Shown here in pieces: positions 1 through 6,027 of a stretch of 7,362 nucleotides of DNA. The position numbers and the translations under genes are program-made. Origin of the DNA: CAYUVV01 sp964461325 (lineage in GTDB: Bacteria > Patescibacteriota > Minisyncoccia > Phycocordibacterales > JACOZG01); NCBI GenBank assembly GCA_964461325.1, contig CAYWTW010000036.1, positions 1-7,362 of the forward strand. The letters run 5' to 3'. Numbering within the stretch: position 1 is the stretch's first letter; every line of letters begins with the position of its first letter. The notes under the pieces are model-generated. The model searched no databases, had not been told where the DNA came from, and saw only the letters and a list, made by a program, of their open reading frames with translations.

Positions 1-1194
1 GGTTCGGATCGCCAAACTTCGCTTATCACCGACGAATTGGGCAAATTGGGAATCAGGATTTTAATTGGTCATCGGGCGAAAAACGTTTCTCCCGAGACCG
101 AAAAATTAATTTATTCGATTGCCGTGCCGGCCGATAATCCGGAATTGGTCGCGGCGCGAACGCGGGGGATTGAAACCCTGTCTTATCCCGAGATGCTTGG
201 TCAGCTCTCGCGGGAGAAAAAGACTATCGCCGTGGCCGGAACGCACGGTAAAACCACGACGACGGCGATGCTCGCCGAAATAATGATTGCCGGAGGGCTT
301 AATCCAACGGTAATCGTCGGGAGTTTGCTCGCCGGCCGTGGTTCCAATTTCATCGCCGGTAATAGCGACTGGTTTTTGGTGGAGGCTTGCGAATATCAAG
401 AATCATTTCGCCATCTTTCGCCCGCGGCCGTGGTGGTGACGAACATTGACGACGATCATCTGGAGTGCTATGACGGCTCGCGGGAAAAATTGATCGCGGC
501 CTTCGGCCGCTTGGTGGGGAGAGTGCCGTCGACCGGTTGGGTGGTGTGCGACGCGACGAAAGACCCAACCCTCATATCAGCTACGCGCGCCTCCATCCAC
601 GATTGGCGCTCCTGGTCTTGGCCCCAAGCTTGGTCCCTAGCCGTTCCCGGCGAATATAATCAGGAGAATGCCCGCGCCGCGGCCGCCGCGGCGCGGGCCC
701 TTGGCTTAAGCGACTCGATAATTAAAAACAGTCTGGCTAAATTCCACGGAACGTGGCGGCGCTTTGAGTTCGTTGGCTCTTTGCCCAACGGCGCGCTGGT
801 GTACGATGATTATGCCCATCATCCGACGGCCCTGCGGGCTCTGCTTAAGGCGGCGCGCGAATTTGTTCCTCAACGCCGGCTGGTCTTGGTTTTCCAGCCG
901 CATCTTTATAGCCGGACCCAATTATTATTTAATCAGTTTGTGGAATCTTTAGCGCTGGCCGATTATTTGATTTTGGCTCCGGTTTATGCCGCGCGGGAGG
1001 CCATCATTCCCGGAGTTTCTAGTCATCATCTGGCTAGAGCGCTTCAAGAGCTTGGGCGGGAGGTCGAAGATTGCGCTGATTTGGCCGCCGTTGAACGACG
1101 TTTGCAAGAGATGGCCCAACCGAATGATTTGATTTTGACCGTTGGCGCGGGCGACGTTTTTCAAATTGGCTATCGTCTGGTTGGTCGAGTATAA
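1..1194 (+). CDS. murC: UDP-N-acetylmuramate--L-alanine ligase MurC (5' partial)
   Basis: Cytoplasmic Mur ligase that joins L-alanine to UDP-MurNAc using ATP, the first amino-acid step of peptidoglycan stem-peptide synthesis. The frame is open from base 1 and begins GSDRQTS, the end of the N-terminal Rossmann domain, so about 30 N-terminal residues lie upstream; the TTG at 37 is not the true start. In the 397 visible residues, the ATP-binding P-loop GTHGKTTTT is at about 80-88. The EACEY motif at 128-132 resembles the form in Bacillus-type MurC rather than the E. coli EADES form. TNIDDDH is at 147-153, the HGTWRRFEF segment at 249-257, and DDYAHHPT, which opens the C-terminal domain, at 269-276. 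The stretch between TNIDDDH and VPGEYN is about 30 residues shorter than I recall for E. coli, so the central domain is compact. The stop TAA (1192-1194) lies inside a TATAAT. The YDDYAHHPT and RRFE signatures favour MurC over MurD, MurE or MurF; Mpl is the closest alternative but less likely. Confidence 0.93.
   Translation, partial: GSDRQTSLITDELGKLGIRILIGHRAKNVSPETEKLIYSIAVPADNPELVAARTRGIETLSYPEMLGQLSREKKTIAVAGTHGKTTTTAMLAEIMIAGGLNPTVIVGSLLAGRGSNFIAGNSDWFLVEACEYQESFRHLSPAAVVVTNIDDDHLECYDGSREKLIAAFGRLVGRVPSTGWVVCDATKDPTLISATRASIHDWRSWSWPQAWSLAVPGEYNQENARAAAAAARALGLSDSIIKNSLAKFHGTWRRFEFVGSLPNGALVYDDYAHHPTALRALLKAAREFVPQRRLVLVFQPHLYSRTQLLFNQFVESLALADYLILAPVYAAREAIIPGVSSHHLARALQELGREVEDCADLAAVERRLQEMAQPNDLILTVGAGDVFQIGYRLVGRV
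670..698. repeat. Perfect 13-bp all-G/C inverted repeat inside murC
   Basis: The arm GCCCGCGCCGCGG (670-682) is exactly reverse-complemented at 686-698, separated by three bases, CCG. Every paired base is G or C, so the RNA would form a very stable hairpin with a three-base loop. It lies in the murC frame and encodes the alanine/arginine-rich stretch after YNQEN, a segment that is alanine-rich in MurC proteins generally. No T-tract follows, so it is not a classical intrinsic terminator. The structure is certain; a function is not shown. Confidence 0.9.
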
Positions 1195-1195
1195 T
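1166..1195 (+). promoter_or_regulatory. Candidate sigma-70-type promoter overlapping the murC stop codon
   Basis: A perfect -10 hexamer TATAAT lies at 1190-1195 and contains the murC stop codon. A partial -35 match, TTGGCT (4 of 6), is at 1166-1171 with an 18-bp spacer. No extended -10 TG is present. Seven bases separate the -10 from the ATG at 1203, so transcription would start at or within a nucleotide or two of that ATG, giving an essentially leaderless mRNA; no Shine-Dalgarno sequence precedes the ATG. TATAAT also occurs by chance inside murC (655-660), so placement is the main support. Confidence 0.4.
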
Positions 1196-1202
1196 TGGCA
1201 CG

Positions 1203-1436
1203 ATGAAAATTAGCTCTCTTAGCGCTTCGTCTTTAATTTCGGTTGCTTTGGCGCTGGCGGTGGTGGTGGTTCCGTGGTTGGGCCTGCCGAGCGGCGTGCG
1301 CTTACCGCTGGTTTCTTTGTTGGGAGGATTTCTGTTGGTTTTTAATTTGGTTAGTTTCCGATCTGGCGGGCTGAATCGGAGTTCGTCTGTTTATGAAGAA
1401 AGAGCTGGCGCTGAAGATGAAACCACGACCGTTTAG
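1203..1436 (+). CDS. Small two-helix membrane protein, unknown function
   Basis: A 77-residue protein I do not recognise. It has two hydrophobic segments, residues about 10-28 (ending near PWLGLP) and 34-52, joined by a very short turn containing one arginine. A hydrophilic C-terminal tail of about 25 residues follows, with an acidic cluster near the end. It looks like a helical hairpin in the cytoplasmic membrane. It starts 8 bp after murC and its 3' end overlaps the next gene by 44 bp (20 bp if that gene starts at 1417), matching the overlapped style of the window. No Shine-Dalgarno sequence precedes the ATG, but a TATAAT is placed for a near-leaderless start. Its position beside an anchored glycosidase-like protein suggests an envelope role, which is inference only. 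The hydrophobic pattern and placement make a chance reading frame unlikely but possible. Confidence 0.65.
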   Translation: MKISSLSASSLISVALALAVVVVPWLGLPSGVRLPLVSLLGGFLLVFNLVSFRSGGLNRSSSVYEERAGAEDETTTV

Positions 1437-2628
1437 TCCGGCCCGTCAATCATTCTTTTGGTTAGGTCTATTCCCACTAGCGGGTGTGAGCTTGATTGCT
1501 TGGTGGGGTTGGGATTTAGGCCAGGCGTCGCCACCGCCCGTTTATGAAGTTACGCCGTCAACAATCACCGCGACCGCTCTTCCTCCGCCGTTCCGGGTTA
1601 TGCACCAGCCCACACCCGAGTCCGTTCGGGCTTTGTATGTAACGAGCTGGGTGGCTAGTACGCCTTCGCGTTTTGCCCAATTACTTGAATTGGCGGAAAA
1701 AACAGAAATTAATTCAGTGGTTATCGATATCAAAGATTATACCGGCAAAATTTCTTTCTTAGTGGAGGATCCGGTTCTCCAATTGCACGGAGCGGCGGAG
1801 AATCGCATTAAAGATATTAAACAATTTATCGGCGATCTTCATGACCGCGGTTTGTATGTTATTGGTCGGATTTCTGTTTTTCAAGATACTCATTTGGTTG
1901 AGCAATTGCCGGAGTTGGCGGTTCGGCGGGCGAGTGATGGGGGAGTTTGGCGTGATCGTAAGGGGATTGCTTGGCTCGATCCGGCCGCCCGTCCGGTTTG
2001 GGACTACGTGGTGTCTCTGGCCAAGGAATCCTACGCGATTGGTTTTGACGAGTTGAATTTTGATTACATCCGCTTCCCGTCGGATGGAAACATGAAAGAT
2101 ATTGCCTATACCCACTTTATCGAACGGCCGACGCCGTCAGATGGGCGCGCCGAAGCGATGGGGGATTTTTTTGCTTATTTATCTGGTGAACTAGCCAGCC
2201 TGGGAGTGCCGTTGTCGGTTGATTTGTTTGGTTTGACAACCGTCAACCCGGACGATTTGGGCATCGGGCAAGTTTTGGAAACAGCCCTGCCGCATTTTGA
2301 TTACATCGCGCCTATGGTTTATCCGTCGCATTATGCTGACGGTTTTATCGGCTATGAGAATCCTGCCGCTCATCCCTACGAAGTGGTCAAATATTCGCTT
2401 GATCGGGCACAAGCGCGAATTAATCAGTTTGGCCTGGCCACGAGCACGGCTCATTTGGCGCGGGGGCGCCTACGCCCTTGGCTTCAAGATTTTGACCTCG
2501 GCGCGGACTACACGGCCGAGCTGGTGCGAGCCCAAATCAAGGCCACCTACGATGCTGGCGTCGACAGTTGGATGCTCTGGGACCCAAGCAACCGCTACAC
2601 GGCCGATGCTCTTTTGACCCCCCCTTGA
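1393..2628 (+). CDS. Membrane-anchored DUF4015-family putative glycoside hydrolase
   Basis: A 411-residue protein resembling the DUF4015 putative glycosyl hydrolase family, predicted TIM-barrel enzymes with no firmly known substrate. A positively charged N-terminus is followed by one hydrophobic helix (about 21-38), then a Pro/Thr-rich linker (about 47-75), which suggests an uncleaved anchor with the catalytic domain outside the membrane. The domain starts near RALYVTSWVAS (79-89). It includes VVIDIKDYTGKISF (109-122), the strand with D219 and E220 within GFDELNFDYIRFPSDG, SVDLFG with D278, FDYIAPMVYPSHY (302-314), and a final strand DSWMLWDPSNRY (391-402). D219, E220 and D278 are plausible active-site acids by position. 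Two in-frame ATGs, 1393 and 1417, are possible; a CGGAG lies 11 bp before 1393, and neither start is clearly better. A run of seven C (2618-2624) near the stop means a one-base assembly error would alter only the last residues. A peptidoglycan or other surface glycan target is inferred from the neighbours. Confidence 0.85.
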   Translation: MKKELALKMKPRPFSPARQSFFWLGLFPLAGVSLIAWWGWDLGQASPPPVYEVTPSTITATALPPPFRVMHQPTPESVRALYVTSWVASTPSRFAQLLELAEKTEINSVVIDIKDYTGKISFLVEDPVLQLHGAAENRIKDIKQFIGDLHDRGLYVIGRISVFQDTHLVEQLPELAVRRASDGGVWRDRKGIAWLDPAARPVWDYVVSLAKESYAIGFDELNFDYIRFPSDGNMKDIAYTHFIERPTPSDGRAEAMGDFFAYLSGELASLGVPLSVDLFGLTTVNPDDLGIGQVLETALPHFDYIAPMVYPSHYADGFIGYENPAAHPYEVVKYSLDRAQARINQFGLATSTAHLARGRLRPWLQDFDLGADYTAELVRAQIKATYDAGVDSWMLWDPSNRYTADALLTPP

Positions 2629-2642
2629 GTTTAGAGTAAGAT
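2614..2642 (+). promoter_or_regulatory. Candidate promoter in the end of the DUF4015 gene, upstream of proS
   Basis: TTGACC (2614-2619, 5 of 6 to the -35 consensus) and TAAGAT (2637-2642, 4 of 6 to the -10) are 17 bp apart, the optimal spacing. The -10 covers the first two bases of the ATG at 2641, so a transcript from here could not use that start. It would begin close to the second ATG at 2650, again seven bases after the -10. This supports 2650 as the proS start and a promoter serving proS-mre-mrdA. The -10 is weak and no transcript data are available. Confidence 0.35.
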
Positions 2643-3918
2643 GACGGCGATGATTCGCCAATCGCTTTTGTTTTCTAAGACGAGACGGGAGGCGCCCAAA
2701 GATGAGGTGGCGTTGAACGCTCGGCTCTTGACGCAAGCCGGTTTTATCTACAAAGAATTAGCTGGCGCCTACGCTTTTTTGCCTTTGGGCCGTTTGGTAT
2801 TGGAAAAACTGACTCGTCTAATCCGGCGCGAATTGGCGCAACTGGGAGCCAGCGAGGTCTTAATGACGTCTCTGCAGGCGCCCACTAATTGGCAGGCAAC
2901 CGAGCGTTGGGATTTGCCCGTTTGGTATAAATTATCCAATGACGATAAAAAAAAGAGCGAGCTTGGTCTGGCCTGGACGCACGAGGAAGCGATGACGACG
3001 ATGCTGCGCGGCTTCGTCAATTCTTATCAAGATTTGCCCCGCGCTGTTCATCAATTCCAGACTAAGTTTCGTCGTGAAGAGCGGGCTAAGAGCGGTTTGT
3101 TGCGAGGCCGGGAATTCGTGATGAACGATCTCTATTACTTTACAGCCACGGCCGACGATTTAGATAAATTTTATGAGTCGGTAATGGCGACTTATCGCCG
3201 GATTTTTGATTTGATTGGTTTGGGCGAAAAAACTTTTCTAACCGTTTCAAGTGGCGGTGATTTTAGTCCCTGGAGCCACGAATTTCAGACTATTACCGAC
3301 GCTGGAGAGGATACTATTTATCTCGACCGGGCTCGCGGCTTGGCTGTTAATAAAGAAGTTTATGATGAGAAAACGCTTAGCAAATTGGGTCTGCACTCCG
3401 AGGAGTTAGAGACGGTTAAAGCAATTGAGGTGGGCAATATTTTTAAATTGGGTACGCGTTTTTCGGGGGCGCTTGGTTTGGAATACCGTGACGCCGCTGG
3501 TGAGAAACAGCCGGTAGTGATGGGCAGTTTCGGCTTAGGGGTCAGCCGCTTGGTTGGCGCGCTGGTGGAAGTTTGGGGTGGGGAAAAGACGATGCTCTGG
3601 CCCGCGGCGATTGCTCCGGCCCTGGTTCATTTAATTGGTTTGGAGATCGACAAAGTTGAAGTGCGGGCCGAAGCTGAAAACATCATTCGCCGCTTAGAGG
3701 CGGCGGGAGTAGAGGTTTTATTCGACGATCGTGCGGTTTCGGCCGGGGAAAAATTTGCTGACGCTGATTTAATCGGCTTGCCGCATCGTCTGATTGTTAG
3801 TTCGCGGCAAATGGTGGCCCAAACAGTAGAGTGGCAAAACCGCCAGACGAAAGAAACGCTGACTTTGCCTTTTGCCACCGCGATCGAAAAATTAACTCTC
3901 TTGGCGGAAAATGTTTGA
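2641..3918 (+). CDS. proS: Prolyl-tRNA synthetase, short form without editing domain
   Basis: Cytoplasmic class II aminoacyl-tRNA synthetase charging tRNA-Pro with proline. The frame gives 425 residues from ATG 2641; ATG 2650 (422 residues, starting MIRQSLLFSKTRREAPKDE) fits the family N-terminus better. Numbering from 2641, motif 1 is around 42-57 (AYAFLPLGRLVLEKL). Substrate-site segments include TSLQAPTNWQATERW (76-90) and AWTHEE (111-116). Motif 2 is at 139-167 (FQTKFRREE through REFVMNDLYYF), and motif 3 at 295-310 (GSFGLGVSRLVGALVE). The anticodon-binding domain follows from about 325, with FDDR and FADADLIGLPHRLIV. The INS editing domain of about 180 residues, present between motifs 2 and 3 in E. 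coli-type enzymes, is absent: only about 30 residues link YLDRARG (227) to AIEVGNIFKLG (261). Hydrolysis of mischarged Ala-tRNA-Pro would then need a separate protein. An A8 run at 2947-2954 does not break the frame. The gene overlaps mreB by 8 bp. Confidence 0.95.
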   Translation: MTAMIRQSLLFSKTRREAPKDEVALNARLLTQAGFIYKELAGAYAFLPLGRLVLEKLTRLIRRELAQLGASEVLMTSLQAPTNWQATERWDLPVWYKLSNDDKKKSELGLAWTHEEAMTTMLRGFVNSYQDLPRAVHQFQTKFRREERAKSGLLRGREFVMNDLYYFTATADDLDKFYESVMATYRRIFDLIGLGEKTFLTVSSGGDFSPWSHEFQTITDAGEDTIYLDRARGLAVNKEVYDEKTLSKLGLHSEELETVKAIEVGNIFKLGTRFSGALGLEYRDAAGEKQPVVMGSFGLGVSRLVGALVEVWGGEKTMLWPAAIAPALVHLIGLEIDKVEVRAEAENIIRRLEAAGVEVLFDDRAVSAGEKFADADLIGLPHRLIVSSRQMVAQTVEWQNRQTKETLTLPFATAIEKLTLLAENV

Positions 3919-4963
3919 GCGTTTGTTCCGCTTGTTTTCGCACGACGTGGGGATTGATCTCGGCACGGCCAATATTTTGGTTTATGTTAAGGGCCACGGG
4001 ATTGCCATCAGCGAGCCCTCGGTTGTCGCGGTGAACGAAAAGACTGGTCGTCTGGTGGCGATTGGCGAAGACGCAAAGCAGATGTTGGGGCGCACGCCGG
4101 CGCATATTTCCATTGTTCGGCCGTTGGTCGATGGCGTGATTTCTAATTTCGAAGTAACGGAAGAAATTTTGTCGCATTTTTTGAAACGGGTTTCGCGTCT
4201 GCCGCCGCGCAAGTGGTTTCGACCCCGAGTGGTGATCGGCGTTCCCACGGGGATAACCAATGTCGAGGCCCGGGCGGTTCGTGACGCCACGCGCAATGCC
4301 GGCGCTCGCGAAGTTTATATCGTTGAAGAGCCGATGGCCGCCGCGGTGGGGATTAAGCTACCGATCAGCGATCCGGTCGGCAGTTTGATCGTTGATATCG
4401 GCGGTGGAACGGTTGATATCGCGGTCATCTCGCTCGGCGGTATTGTCCGGTCAAAAAATCTCCGCGTGGCCGGCGACAAATTGGATCGCGATATCGTGGC
4501 TTACATTCGTGACGAATTTAAGATTTTGATTGGCGAGAAAACGGCCGAAGAAGTTAAATTGGCAATCAGTGCGGTGGGCCAGAATAATCCGCCGATGGAG
4601 GCCGTTATTCGTGGTCGGGACTTGGTTACCGGATTGCCCAAAGAGATGGTGGTTACCGATTCGGATATTCGTGAGGCGATCAGTAAGTCGCTGATGGCTT
4701 TGATCGAAGCAATCAAGGAAGTTCTCGAGACGACGCCGCCGGAGGTTGTCGCGGATGTGATGCACCGCGGCCTGGTGTTGGTGGGGGGTGGCTCGTTGTT
4801 GCGTGGTTTGCCAGAGTTGCTGGAGCACGAATTGCGTATTCCGATAACGGTCGCTGATGACCCGTTGACCGCGGTGGTTAGAGGGACCGGAGTGATTTTG
4901 GAAGATTTGGAGCGTTTCCGGGATATTCTAACTAGCGATAAGGATGAAGTATTATCGAGATAG
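3911..4963 (+). CDS. mreB: Rod shape-determining protein MreB (bacterial actin)
   Basis: Actin-like ATPase that polymerises on the inner face of the membrane and orients the wall elongation machinery. The 350-residue length is normal. The N-terminus MFERLFRLFS can form an amphipathic, membrane-binding helix. Phosphate loop 1, DLGTAN, is at 16-21. VVIGVPTGITNVEARAVRDA is at 107-126. EEPMAAAVG at 139-147 carries the catalytic glutamate. Phosphate loop 2, DIGGGTVDIAVISLGG, is at 162-177, and the adenosine motif LVGGGSLLRGLPELL at 290-304. No actin motif appears lost. The start codon lies inside the last codons of proS (8-bp overlap), with only a poorly spaced GGCGGA before it, so translation is probably coupled to proS. 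The 3' end overlaps mreC by 20 bp. The adjacent mreC and PBP2 genes support a true MreB rather than another Hsp70/actin-fold protein. Confidence 0.97.
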   Translation: MFERLFRLFSHDVGIDLGTANILVYVKGHGIAISEPSVVAVNEKTGRLVAIGEDAKQMLGRTPAHISIVRPLVDGVISNFEVTEEILSHFLKRVSRLPPRKWFRPRVVIGVPTGITNVEARAVRDATRNAGAREVYIVEEPMAAAVGIKLPISDPVGSLIVDIGGGTVDIAVISLGGIVRSKNLRVAGDKLDRDIVAYIRDEFKILIGEKTAEEVKLAISAVGQNNPPMEAVIRGRDLVTGLPKEMVVTDSDIREAISKSLMALIEAIKEVLETTPPEVVADVMHRGLVLVGGGSLLRGLPELLEHELRIPITVADDPLTAVVRGTGVILEDLERFRDILTSDKDEVLSR

Positions 4964-5780
4964 CTGGAAAGATAATGCCGTATTTGGCCGCCGCCAAACT
5001 AATTGGCCGTGGCGGCGCTGGGTATTGTTTTTGATTTTTTTTCTAGCGTTGATTGTGTTTTTTTCCGGATTTGTTTTCCGAACCGTAGAACGTTGGTCGG
5101 TGGGCACGGCCGGAACTCTCTGGCGTGGCGAAGCGACTTGGAGCCGCGCCCTCGGCGGCTGGTTTAGCTTTTTTTCGTCCCAACGTGCTCTTCGAGAAGA
5201 AAACGAAGCATTGCGTCGCGAGATTAGAGAGTTGGCATCTCAGGGTTTGGCTAACGAACTTTTGCGCCGCGAGAATGAAGAATGGCGGCAATTGTTTGGC
5301 CGAACCAGCCAGTCCGATTTGCCTCTTGTGGCTTACGTTGTTTCTTCACCGCGGACGGCGCCAAGCGATATTCTGTTGGTTGATTTGGGGGTTGAAAACA
5401 GTGTGACACCGCCGGCAATCGGCGATTTAGTTGTGGCCCAGCACAACGTGCTCTTGGGGCAGGTCGAATCGGTGGCTGGTCGAACCGCGAAGGTGAAGCT
5501 GTTTTCTTGGCCGAACGTCTCGTTGCCGTCGGTGGTTGGTGGTTCTGGCGTAATGACCGAAGCCCGGGGTCTGGGTGGTGGTAATTTTATTATCGAGTGG
5601 CCCCGCGGCCTCGAAATTGAGAAAGGAGAACTCGTCCACGTGCCCTTGTTCAACGAGCGCTGGATTCTTGGTACGGTTGATGAAATTCAAGACGAGGCCG
5701 CCAATCCTTTCCAGAACTTGTTGATTAAAAGCCCGGTTAATCTTCAGCAATTAGACCGAGTAGAGATTTATGTTTTTTAA
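4944..5780 (+). CDS. mreC: Rod shape-determining protein MreC
   Basis: Bitopic membrane protein whose extracytoplasmic domain links MreB filaments to PBP2 and activates it in other bacteria. The 278-residue length is normal. A basic cytoplasmic stretch (1-25, rich in Arg and Trp) precedes one membrane helix at about 26-44. A coiled coil runs from about 76 to 118 (SQRALREENEALRREIREL, then LLRRENEEWRQLFGR). The paired beta-domain core starts at LPLVAYVVSSPRTAPSDILL (126) and contains GVENSVTPPAIGDLVV, LLGQVESV, an SGVMTEARG loop (201-209), GLEIEKGELV, and the terminal LDRVEIYVF. The first ATG after an in-frame stop (4929-4931) is at 4944, 20 bp inside mreB. An AAGG touches the ATG with no spacer, so re-initiation after MreB translation is more likely than independent initiation. 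A T8 run (5035-5042) lies in the membrane-helix codons and does not break the frame. Confidence 0.95.
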   Translation: MKYYRDSWKDNAVFGRRQTNWPWRRWVLFLIFFLALIVFFSGFVFRTVERWSVGTAGTLWRGEATWSRALGGWFSFFSSQRALREENEALRREIRELASQGLANELLRRENEEWRQLFGRTSQSDLPLVAYVVSSPRTAPSDILLVDLGVENSVTPPAIGDLVVAQHNVLLGQVESVAGRTAKVKLFSWPNVSLPSVVGGSGVMTEARGLGGGNFIIEWPRGLEIEKGELVHVPLFNERWILGTVDEIQDEAANPFQNLLIKSPVNLQQLDRVEIYVF

Positions 5781-6027
5781 AATCGGGCTGTGGTTGATGA
5801 TGGCGGTTGCAGTTATTTTGTTGCCAATTTGGCTCTGGCTACCTTTGGGTGTGGCGGTGTTGTGGTGGTGGCCCCTGCCTTCTTTTGTGGGAGTGGCAAT
5901 TTTGGCGGACGGCTTGTATTCTGTTTGGCAAGCAGAGCGGCCGTGGCTAGCTTTCTGGTTTACCGGGGGCTATTTAATCGCTCTAATTAGTGTGTGGTCG
6001 TTGCGGCGCCTCGTCTATCGATTATGA
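5770..6027 (+). CDS. 85-residue polytopic membrane protein in the mreD position
   Basis: Very hydrophobic 85-residue protein with about three membrane helices: residues about 5-30, 37-52 and 60-78. The loop QAERP lies between the second and third helices, and a basic end (RRLVYRL) suggests a cytoplasmic C-terminus. It is tryptophan-rich, with ten Trp including a WWW run at 32-34. It sits exactly where mreD lies in canonical mreBCD-mrdA operons, overlapping mreC by 11 bp and mrdA by 4 bp (ATGA), so expression with the complex is nearly certain. MreD is normally about 160 residues with five or six helices, and no specific MreD motif is recognisable here. It may be a reduced MreD, an unrelated replacement, or a new elongasome subunit. 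A partial AGAG lies four bases before the start. The gene itself is well supported; the MreD role is inferred from position. Confidence 0.82.
   Translation: MFFKIGLWLMMAVAVILLPIWLWLPLGVAVLWWWPLPSFVGVAILADGLYSVWQAERPWLAFWFTGGYLIALISVWSLRRLVYRL

Noticed and set aside
37..45. TTG at 37 as the start of the first gene
   Set aside because: The frame is open to base 1 and the residues before it (GSDRQTSLITDE) match the end of the MurC N-terminal domain, so the gene simply continues upstream of the window.
496..510. Six-bp GC hairpin (GCGGCC, TTC, GGCCGC) in murC
   Set aside because: Short, within codons, no T-tract; stems of this size occur easily in GC-rich coding sequence.
655..660. Second perfect TATAAT inside murC
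   Set aside because: It is in the middle of the coding region with no start codon or gene suitably placed downstream; expected by chance about once or twice per strand in a window this size.
1759..2115. 118-codon minus-strand frame opposite the DUF4015 gene
   Set aside because: No recognisable domain, antisense to a well-supported gene, composition typical of a shadow frame.
2297..2617. 106-codon plus-strand frame inside the DUF4015 gene
   Set aside because: Out-of-frame shadow; the DUF4015 frame carries the conserved motifs through the same bases.
2947..2954. Run of eight A in proS as a possible programmed or sequencing frameshift
   Set aside because: The ProS frame is continuous and family-consistent on both sides, so the run length is right and no shifted product is indicated.
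4451..4828. 125-codon minus-strand frame opposite mreB
   Set aside because: Rich in Gln, Arg and His as expected for the complement of MreB codons; no start context or family features.
5035..5042. T8 tract in mreC as a terminator
   Set aside because: No hairpin precedes it and it encodes Phe/Leu of the MreC membrane helix.
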